64,000 nt of DNA from Meta bourneti (taxonomy: Eukaryota > Arthropoda > Arachnida > Araneae > Tetragnathidae), in assembly GCA_933210815.1 (NCBI GenBank), contig OW119928.1, forward strand, positions 4,525,770 through 4,589,769, read 5' to 3'. The position numbers and the translations under genes were made by a program. Below, piece after piece: positions 26,101 through 38,100 of this stretch. The stretch's first letter is position 1. The number at the start of each line of letters is the position of its first letter. The notes under the pieces were generated by a model. That model was not told where the DNA came from and made no database searches. It was given only the letters and a program-made list of their open reading frames with translations.

Positions 26101-29100
26101 AACAGCCAAAAATACCATTTATGCAAAGCGTCATATTTTAAAAAATAGGTAACACTTTGCCAGTTTGTAAAGTGAATTATCTCCTAAAAACATTGAGCCA
26201 GGTAATGAACAGCAATCGTTGCTATATTGTTGCTATATTTAAATTAATTGTGAACTTAAAACGTCAGTCATCCCTGCAAAAAACATGAGAAAAGAGCAAA
26301 ATGCAAAAAATATTCAGGCTTTTATGCTTCTACATTCTACCCTTTTAGCAAAAATTGCATTTCGAGAAAAAGCTAAAAACAATATAAACCCCCATGTCAA
26401 ATACAGATGTCAATACTTTTTTAAATTTTTATATCTCCAGTTCTAATGGTCATAGAAGTAAAATCCAAAATGATTTGAAGAGCTAAAGAATTTAGTATAA
26501 TAATATGCAAAATTCAAAACGTGAAATTTGGGTGAAAATATTTTAAAGTTGTACAGATACCTTAAGTGAATAAAATTATTAAGGAAGATAAATATTAACA
26601 GGATGTATGTTAACAAAATTATTAGTTAATAGGCTGGATTCGTTCTTTCCTTGATTGATAAAAAAACATTAAATTTCAGATTTATTTATCTATTTATTCG
26701 CACTTTTCCAGTTGATTGTCTGCTTGAATTTTCTAAAATGCTTTCAGGAAAACGAGAAAGAGGTGAAGACGAAGACAGATTTTATAACCGAGCTTGAATC
26801 AAAAGTTGTCGATTTGAACCGATCTCTACATGAACTGGAGGATAAGTACGAAGTTTTATGTCGTGCACAATCTAATCTTGTGAATGAGCCAAAAAAGACT
26901 TTATTATGACACTGTCCCAATAATGTGTTTCTTACAGAATAGAATTATTTTATGTTGTTTGCTACCTATACTCTTTTACTTTTCTTTCTTCCTTTGGAAA
27001 TAGTAATGCTTGCAACACATTACTCATTGTATACAATGATTTAGTCATTGCTTTGCCTTTTAACTACGTGTAACATACCTCACTCATTTGTTGCTATGAG
27101 CATATTTTCTTTCATTCCAAGGATTATTATTTTTAATTTTTGCCCTTATATGATCAACTTATTTAAGAATTGTATTCCATGAAGATTATTACATTATGCA
27201 AACTCAAAATATTTTTTCGAATTTTTAAACAAGCTAATATTTCATATCATTAATAATTTTGTTTCTCGAAACAATCTCTAACTCCACTTTTTCTTATATT
27301 TAAGTTTCTGTGTATCATCAGGTTTTTTCATTTTATTCATCCAAACACATTAGTAGATTTGATTTTTTACTGTGCATTTAATCAACAAATTCTTTTAAAG
27401 TAAATGTATGACCTTGTACATGTCTTTGTAACTCTTACACTCCATAACTTCCTATAACAACTGAGATCTTGAAATTGTGAGCAGAGCTATTTTATTATAT
27501 TGGTGTTGCACTTAAGGCTAGTAAATAATCAGAGTTATGAAGTTTTGACTTGTGAATTGGCTTTCAATAACTCCCAATTACACTAAAATAGACAATATCT
27601 CATGGTTTCATAATTCTTTGAGTTAGCATCTTTTTTTTTAATTTTATACTATACTTTTCGGATTGAACAAGTTGCATGAACTGTGAGCAACTTTTGGATT
27701 GTGATAATTTATTCCTCAAAGTAAGTAGTGAAGTTCTAACGTAATTACTCCTGTGATGTCTGCAGTTTATTTAGTAGAGACCATACAAAGATTTCATGAT
27801 TTTGTAAGATTTGTAATGCTATTTTAATTTAAATTAGTGTCTTCACTAACATTATTTAGAGCCAAAGATACAAAATGTGGTGATTAAGACCTTAAAGTGA
27901 CTAAATAATTGGGCATCAATAAGATATTTTTAATTAGAAATGTTTCAGACATTGCAATAAGATTTTTTTATCATATGGCATATGGAAGGTTTAGCAATAA
28001 TTCTTTTAGAGGTATGCTTGAAGCAGAGAATGCATTTAAAGAAACCTTTCCTTAGTGCTCAAGTATTTCAAACAAGTATTTTTAATTTTTAAACATACTG
28101 TACGTATTTTAAGCTTATCGAATTTATATTGAATGATGTGATATTTTCTTTCAAAACTTCTAAAAAATGCTTTTTCAAGTTCATTTTATACAGTTCTAGT
28201 TGGGTTTTTCTATCAACACGCTTTTTTTTGTTAATATACTTCAAGCAATTGTTTTAGTTCTGGATATTTTACTTTGATAAATATTAATTACCAATTTAAT
28301 CATCTAGTTAAAATATAGAGAATATTAGTAAGTTAACCCAGTTTATTCAGTGTAATGAATTTTCCATGTTATTTTTCCTTTCATTGTGTCTTTTGAAAAT
28401 CGATACTATCTGAAGGGGATTCTGAATCAGTCTAATTAAAAACTTATAATCTACAGTTCATAAACTCTAAAATTATTGAGTTAAGTTTTTATCATAAGAG
28501 TATTTTTGTCAATTATCCCTTGAGTTGGGATTAATCATCTAAGATATATATATAAATAAATAAATTTTATTTTTACCCACAGTTAAGTTTCTATCTGCTG
28601 GTTTCATTTAAATTCATATTTGAAAACAGTAACTCTCTCTGAAAGTTATCTGATAGAATAATACTTTATTTTACATTTTTTATTCCTATACTTTAAATTT
28701 CAGTGTAATATACTTATGAGGGTATGAATCTCATTTTTACATTGCTTTGAACAATAATGCTATGTGGCATAATAGGATCACTAAGTTGCCTAAACATGAA
28801 AAATGAAATTTTATTTTTTAATTAATGTGGTTAATTATAAAAGCTTGATATTTTTCAGTAAAAAATCTAGACAACTTATCCATGAATTAATTTTATGATA
28901 TGCTAGCTTATATTTTTGTTTGTGAAGGGAGTTACAATTTAGTGACTGATTATTTTAATAAAAATGATGCCTTGGATGTAACTAATATAATAGACATAAA
29001 ATATGATGAATTAGTGGTTAAATTGTGTGAGATAGATGAACTAAATTAAAGAAATATAATTGCATTATTGTATATGGTATAATAAATTTAAAAGCATTAT

Positions 29101-32100
29101 GTTGAATCCCATACATAATGTTTTATACATTTGTACCTTTCTATATTGCCTCATTTTCGAGGATACTGATTGAAGTATGCCTTTAAAAGGCTTTTATTTA
29201 AAATTGTAATTGTTTCTCATACTCTTTTGCATTGGCTGCTAACAACTCAAACATTTGTGGAACAATTTAGTTATAGATCTCTGATTGAATTCTTTATTAC
29301 ATATTATGAAAAGACCATAATTAAATGAACCCATTTGAATCATATTAAACAGATTTATTTAATAGTGAAAGAGTTCCTTTTTAAGACTGACAAGCACAGT
29401 TTTGTATGAGCCAGGGGATATCCAATTAGTTTTCCTAAAACATGTGTAGTTCAGTTCTCTTTGATCAAAATATATTATGGTTTGTCGAAATAAGACAATG
29501 CGTAATTTGTAGAGTAAAGTACGATTTATGCAATCATGCAATAAATATCATTATGATTTCTTTTGTAATTTATTACGGTTGTTAAATTTATCCCAAAGCA
29601 CTCATTGGTGATCCCTGGTCTAAGCTATTTGATTGGCTTTTGTAAAGAGGGTGCTCTTTTAGAAAATCCAATATTTTTCTGTGTGGAGTATCACATTTTG
29701 TAGAAACTGTATGATACAACTGTAAATTTGTTATTGCTCTGTAATTATTTTGTATTATGCAATGAAATTTTACACTGTATAAACATTTTGCTTGTAATAA
29801 AATCTTGCTCCTGTACAAAAAATGTAATTTTATATTTCACACGAATCCATTCACTGCATAAATTGGACAATAAAAATATCTAATTTTTTAAAAATAAGCG
29901 AGCATGAAAAAAAACTTAATTTAAGTGAGCATGAAAAATTTGTATTCTAAAATAAGTTTTCTATAAAGTTTTGTTAGCTTATATTTTTGCTGCATGCTTC
30001 AACAAGATTTTATTACAAAAAATGTTTTATACTTTAAAACGATTCATAATTTTCTCTTTTATTTATTTTTCATATTTGTTGATCTATTTATCTGATCAAA
30101 TAGAGCTAGTTTTGCCACTACAGTGAAAAATACTGTATTACATAAAAATAGTAAATTTTTCATAGCATTAAGAATGAAAAAGTGTCTTATTTTGATTTCG
30201 CCACCTAATATTTAAAAAAATATCCGTATTGTGTTAACAAGTACTTTATCATCCAACTTCAATTCTTGGAAGTATCTTAAATCTAGTTGGATGGTGTTTT
30301 GTCTATTTTTAAGAAATTTGCATCTTTTTTAATAACTTTGATAAAAAAAATATCTCATTTTGACTTTAAGTAAATGAATTTTTAGTTAATATTATTTTCT
30401 GACATGCATTGACCACCTTGAAACATCAATTTACCTGCTCGATGAATCTATCTTATGCATATGTTTAATTGTTTAATAGAAATTGAAATTATATTTCATT
30501 TGTATGAATAGTGGTATCAAACAGTACATCACTTTCACGTTGCATCAGGGATAACTTTTTTACATTATATTTTAATTATATGTTCAAGTGTGATAAGAAT
30601 ATAAGGGTCTCAATTCATTTTCTTTGCTAATTTAATTTTGAGAGATTTCTAATGCAATGATGAATTTTGTGTCGATAAATGCCATCTATGCAGTTTCTTG
30701 AGCCAATAAAACTTCACACCTGATATTTGATAAACAAAAAATGACTGATTTGAGGGAATAACAATATAAAATTTTCTGTCCAACTGTGCAAATCTAGGAA
30801 AGAAACATTCACTTTAATAAATTAAACAAGATTTTGAAGTGACTATGGCATTAAAAACTTTTCATTAGAAGAATGTTAAAAGGTTCTTTCGAAGATGTAT
30901 GACCCCAATAGAAGATAATCGTGATAATGCCTGATCACCATCTACTTTTTAAGAACAATAGTTTTTGGCATGTAGTTCGATTCCAACTTGGCTTTGAGTT
31001 CAACTGACATTTTTTCCCAAACCTGATAATCTTTTCAAAAAGTATATGCTAAGATATTGAAATATCATAAGATTTGACAATTATCTATTCCAATAAATGA
31101 ATACCAGGCTGCATTCAAAGTTTGGGAGAAAAGAAAGGAATATTCAATCATGAGAATTACAGAAAGTACCGTCCTACTCTCATAGGACGACCACCTGTCC
31201 GTACTTAAAAAGCAAGTGTGCAGATCATCTCCAGTACCTTTTCATCACTGATACTTCAGTAAAACACCAGGAAAGCTGTTTGCGTTCAATTTGCCCAGGA
31301 AAACTTTCTCTATGCTTGATCTCCGATCTGGCCATTTGAATAAGATATTCTTTAATGGCCAGAAATCCTTTCCCATCTGTACAAAGTGCGGCTTATTACC
31401 AGCCTCTCCCTCACATATCCGGAGTTGCATTGGAGCCATTCATGAAGACATTTTTAAGGACCCATCTGCCATTGCTCAAAATTCTTTTTTTGCAGACTTA
31501 GTGTAATTTGTTTTTGTTTTTTTACTCTGGGATAAGAAAGAAGATAACATTTTTACTTGTGGTATTGTGGATTTTTTTTAAAACACTTGATCCCGGAACC
31601 TTTTGATCACACCATTAAACCAAACAAGAAAATATAAACATAAACAAAATAAAGTACTGTCAAGTACCAAAGCATAAGGAGATCCTTTATTGAAGCAATA
31701 GTATCTGCTCTTATTTACATAATTTATAAATTATTGACATTGATTGTAAAAATTACAAAAAAACATGCATGTAAAATTTGTGTTTTACAGTTTTTTAAGC
31801 GAGTGATTTAAAAGTTTCTCTAATATGTCAGTCCAGTCAAGGATGAAAAGTTTTAATAAATTGTAGAGCAAATATGTCATCTATGTAAATTAGGTATGAA
31901 TAATATATACAATAAATCTAATAGTAATACTCATCAAATGAAATTTGGGGCCACGGTAGCCCAGTTGGAAGAGTAGCGGATTAACAACCAGAGGGTTACG
32001 AGTTCAAAACTCAATCCAACCACAGACCATCAAGTTTATGGGGGTTGGTGCACGTTCAATCAGTCATGACCTGAAATGTCCTTTTTGACATGGCGTGGAA

Positions 32101-35100
32101 CTTCGGAGAGTGGGTTCCAGCTCAGGTGTTCATCTTGTCATCTGGCCATGGTTCAAAATGCTGAAGTGTTGTCCTTGGATACTTCCCTTCAGTATTGATC
32201 CTGGACCATCGCCAATAGCCCCTTTGTGTTGCTCTCTTGCGATGTTAATTCAACTACCTATCATCAACAACGAAAATCGTTAAATATGTTTTGAGCCACA
32301 TACCAATTAATAATTTAGTATATATACAATTATGTAAAAATTATCAAAATTACATTCTCAGATTCTGTTTGAATTTTTAATTAAAAATTAAGTTACTGGA
32401 GTAACAAACCATTATAAAAGGCAAACATTTAACTACATAGCCACATGAAACTTCCCGCAAATGGTATATGCTGCACTATTAGTTTCTTTGGACAAAAATC
32501 TTGATACTGAGGCATTTCTTACATATCTGTATATCAATATTCCTTTAGCTTTTAAAGAAATTGCTGTCAACTTTAGATCCCAGTCTATTTAGCTATTGCA
32601 TTGCAAAATATCACCGTAGAGTGACAAACCAACTCTTAGATAATATTTAAATTAAATCTCTCAATTAAACAAAATTTAATTAAACTTTTCCATCCTCACA
32701 TATGTATGCAAATTTACTTACTCATTGACTTCAGCTAAAAAGTACATAAAAGTAAACTTTAAAATATCAGATAAAACAGGATCAGGCATGCATTTTTCAC
32801 ACTGACTTCCTCTGCATGATTTCTAAACAGTTTTAGCCTTGATCAATAGAATACTCCTTGTGTTCAAAGTAAAAGTAGTAGAATATTTGTTGGAAATCTC
32901 TTGATGTATCAAATTCAATTGTATAATTAATACAGTGATTAATTAATAATTATTGAGTGATTAATTGCATAATTAATACATGACAATATTTTCAAGAACA
33001 TTGAACTCTGAATCCTAGGGTTGTTTTTAAAATTGCACGAAAGGGCACTTGGCAATTAAATTAATAATTTTTCATGTTCATCATACATTGCAATTAAAAT
33101 TGTCCTCAGTTCTATTCTATTTAAATTTTAAATATTAAAAGTTAATGTTATATTTTACATAATCAAATTACACAAATTCAGGTGATGAGTTTGAGTGTTC
33201 CATGTTATAGGCTGTCCCTTAATGCAGGTAACACTATTAAATAAAAGCATACAAAAATGATAAGTGATATTTCTGACTGTTCATCCCTTGTAAATGAATG
33301 CTAGTAATTTTAAATTATCAAATTTCTCAAATTTCTTATTGACTGGTAAACAAAGGTTCCAATTTAGTTAAATTACTTTTTTGTAATTGTTTCTACTTCT
33401 AATTCACTAAAGTTTAAATTAAAGTTTCCACTAATTAAAATATCTAAATGTGTGGAGAACTTTTCTTTGACGATTTCATATTTTCAAATTAATCTTATAC
33501 TCATTAAACAGCTTAAAAAGATGTTTTATTTCTATCGAACATTAGATTGCTAAATTTTGTTAAGAGCATGAAATATTTATTGAAATATACACTATATTAT
33601 CAATGCGAGTCTTCAAAAGTTCATTTAAACTTATCGTCTTACTAGTGAAACACCATGTCAAAATTTTTTTCGATACGCGTTTTTTTTTAGCTTTTCTTAG
33701 ACCAGAATGTGGCAATCTTTAGACTGGTCACTATATAAGTCATTTATACTTTGCTTGAGGTTAGATTTTTTTCTTGATAAACACACTCAGCGAGTATTAT
33801 AGCAAATAGAATTTTCCCCTTTGTTTTCTCAGAACTGTTTTTTGATTTAGTGTAGTTCACTGGTAAACTGACGATATATTCTTTTATTTCCACCTTACAA
33901 AAGTTGTAGGTAGTGCAGGTTCGTTTGCTGTCAGATTCATTCCACCCTGAATATATTTCTCTTCTGTGTCAGTAAAACTTTCATTGTGTGTGTATGTCTA
34001 TTACTTGATATTGTATGTCTTGTGTCTGGTGCAGCATGGCCAAATATGGCCCTTGCACTATAAAAACCCCAAAACCAATCACCCACCTCACAAAATTTTG
34101 GGGGATTATGAACTCTTGGAACTAACTTTTATTACATTCGTCACTGAAATTATAATTTATATTTAGGTTTTAATACATGTATTTGAGGTCTGGGACTAAG
34201 TTTTCAATTCGGGAAAGTCAGCATTGGTTCTGTTCATCTTAAAATTGTCTTTGCTGATTTTAACAATGTTTACTCTTAAATGCAGTGAAAACCTGTACAT
34301 GGGAATCAGGTAAAATTGGTCATGTACCTAGATGGTCCGCAAACGTTTGTTACTTTTAAAAATGCTGAAATCCTATGACGAGGAAATGTTTTCAGCACTG
34401 GTTGTTATATAATAAAGGTGGTCATCAAAAAATATTTTCAATCTGCTATTTTAGAATTCTGCATACTTTGCTCAACAGCATAGATTGAATATCTAATATT
34501 AAAATTGACCAAAACTGTTCTTGATATGAACAGCATAGATTGACAGTTTTGGTCAACTTTAATTTTTGCTGTTACTAAATATTTGAATTTGAAATGGCAG
34601 GTATGGTACTTTTATCAGGTACTTATTTTCCTTTGCAGTCATATTTCAATAATCTTTCTATTCTTTGGACTTCAATATTTGTATTTTATTTCAGCCCAGA
34701 GACTTTATGTAGCATGGCTTTAAGTTTGAGAACTAATTTTTGTTTTCAATGTATGTCAATACATTATCAGTTTTTTATTTTTCCTTTACAGCATTGGTTA
34801 AAATGAAAATAGTTTATTGTGAAATGTGAGACTAATTTAAGATTTTTTTTGTCTTTTAAAGGAGTTATGATTTGGTGAATCTCAAAAGTAGAAACGAAGA
34901 ATTAGTCCGGAAGTTTGGTGCACAGTTGGCAGAAAAAGACCAAGTGAGGTATTGCAATAAATTTTTAAGTTCCTCAATATTACATTACAATATTATATAT
35001 GTATATATATATACACACATATATATACTTATACACACATATATATAGTTAAATTTGCTACTGTTTTTAGGTCCATCTTGGAATCAGATCTAAAAATTGA

Positions 35101-38100
35101 GCGAGCACAAAGAGCCTCATTGGAGTCAACTATTGACAATTATCAAAAGCAAATTGCCACGCTAAAGGATAATATCAAGAAATCTCAACTTATGTTTCAA
35201 GTAACTAATGTTCTTTGCATAATTGGTCTTTTCAGGTGCCATTTCCTCTAAGTACTTAAAACAGTTCAACATGTTCTCAAATACACTTACGATTCATTTA
35301 CTTTCTGGAAACCTGATTGTGCATCTCATTTTTGTACACAAGCATTTTACATTTTTCCAGTAAAATTGCTATAATGGCTTTCGTGTTCTCATTTACCTAT
35401 TAATTTGGTAATTATAAAATCTTACAAGAGAATCACCAGTAAAGATTTGTCAACTTAGCAGAGTTGCTTGCGAGATAAACCATAACGCAATTTAAATCAC
35501 TTCCTAAGATTTTCTCATGTTGACATGGTGTGGAAGTTTGGAGATTGGAGTGCCAGCTCAGGTGTTACTTCGTCATCTTACCATGGTTCAAAATCACTTG
35601 TCCTCGAATCCCTTGGGATAGGTCCCGGACCGTCGCCAATGGCCCGTTTTGTTGCTCCAGTGTGACATTAATTAAATACCTACCTAAGATTGTTTACTTT
35701 GTTAATAATGCTTTCTGCAGCTAATTATTTAAATTCAGAGAATTTCAAGAATGAATACATTTTACAATATTGTAAAAATCAATTTTACAATATTCATTAT
35801 ACAATATGTACAATATTTTACAATATATAACATCTTACAAGCTGTTTCTTGCTTGCTTGTTATGTAAAACACCTTACAAGCAGTTTCTATTTAAAGTTCA
35901 GTGAAATTTTCAATATGTAAAAATCACGTAAATTTCTGCATTCTTGTTAAGAAAAGGCTTCAAATCTACCACTTAATTGCTTGTTGGTTTACAAATTCTT
36001 GCATATAACTTCTGGACAATCGTAAAGAGAAAGTCAAGGAATCGCAAATGTTAATATAACTGAGATACTTATCTATAGTCATTCAAATTACTTTCGTTTT
36101 ATGAATTGAAATAAAAGCTTTAAGTATGTCTTCAACCCTGACTGTGTGTCAATCTAATTTTTGCTTTATTTTCAGGAGTACGAAAAACTCAAAGTCAGCC
36201 ATTCAGAATTACAAAAACTACATGCAGAACACGAAAGAACATTAGAAGAAATGGGAGTGCAGCTAAAGGAGTTAGTATTATCTTTCTCTGTTCATAGAAT
36301 AATTGAGTTGTACAAATATTTTAATATTAAAAATATTGCATATTTTCAATTCATTCAGATCAAAGTTGAAAATTGAAGACATGAAAGAAAACCAGATGAC
36401 CATGAAAGAAGCTGTATGGACACAAGATCGACAAGTGGCCGCTTGTCAACAATGCACCAAACCCTTCTCTGTGGCTAGAAGAAAAGTAAATATTTCTATG
36501 CATTTAATTATCTGCAAATTTAACGAAAAAAGTTGCTAAATTTTCAGATGCTTGCCTTCTTTCCCAAGTTCAAAGCTATGAGTAAGCAAGCTCCTGGGTA
36601 CCAATTGAGCAGGGACTTACATTAGGAATTTGTATTCAGATCTTTGGGGATATTGTTCCAATCGTTTTGGAATGTTAGTCAACAAATTTTTTAATTGATT
36701 TTTTATAGCATTGAAAAATATTCTTTGTATGTATTTTTCGCTTAGTTGAATTTTAGGGCAGTAATTGAAGGCTGAATCAATGGGCTTAATGATTGACTTT
36801 TCATATATTCAAAGCCCAGTGACTTCAATTACAATAAATTGGACAACATTTTCTTTATCCTGATGCTAGTAGCTACAGTGTGAATTTGATTCAAAGCAAA
36901 TCATGCTAAATATAGTAAAATATTGAGTAGGTATGTGTGTCAAACAATACAAGTCTTGTTTGATTGAAAAGAAATTGTCAGAAATATTTTCCCATGTGAC
37001 ATGGTGTATTAAAGTCCATTTTGTTTTTTCAATGCACCAATAATCGTGACAAATATATATGCCAATATTTTTATTGTGCAAGAATTTTCTTGCAGTGGGT
37101 TCCTTTTCATTGTGGCTTTCATGGCAATGGTTGGTTGAGTTTTTTATGGTGTAAGGACCATGGCCATGCTGTGCCAGATGCAAGACAATGTCAAGTAATA
37201 GACATACACACATAAGAGAAGTTTTACTGACACGAGAGAAATACACCCAGGCATGAATAGGACCTGTGCTGCGTACAACTCGCAGATTACTAGAGTAGTG
37301 AGCACACCCACTGAGCCACGATGGCAATGGAGCTGCAGATGTGACTGTCAAGAAGAGTACAACACTTTGGCAAGATGCGCGAGACTGCAAATTCGTCTAC
37401 CAAAAAGTACTTCATGGTGGAGTTGGGTTGCACTACTATATACTATTGTACTGCAAGTCAATTTTTGTAGTGGTGGTTAAATTCACCATAACACTAATCC
37501 CATCTAACTGCAGTGAGACTTTAATTCAGTGACTTTCTACATCCAACCTCAATGAATATATTAAAGGGAAACATTGGTAGGTAGTTAATTAAAATCACAC
37601 TGGAGCAACACAACAAGCTATTGGCGATGGTCTGATCAATCGCAAAGGGAGAAACCAAAGACAATGGCTCGTAATTTTGTACCATGTCAGATGAAGAGAA
37701 CAGCACCACTGAACCCCTCTCCAAACATCCACACTAGCCAACGTGAGGACATTTGGGCCCACAACAAATTTAACATGCACCAGCCCCAGTGTACATGACG
37801 GTCTTTGGCTGGATCAAGTCTTGAACTCGCAACCCTCCAATTGCTAATTCGATCATCTTCCAACTGGGCTACCATGGCCCGAAAGGGGAATGTTGGAATG
37901 GAGCTTTTGTTGGACTTACCAATTATCTGAGAGCGAAGACAATTGCCACTTTCTGGATGAGTATTGGCTTGCAGCCCACCTGCACCAAATTGAAAATCTC
38001 AGCAGCCCTTGTGCCCTCTTTGCATGGGTGGCATGATTATAGATGCCAATTCATCTCTCTCTCCCTCTGTTAAATAACAGTGAACACCAATAACAGTGAA

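Noticed and set aside
36866..37390. 174-codon minus frame
   Set aside because: Made partly of SINE B sequence, with no conserved domain.
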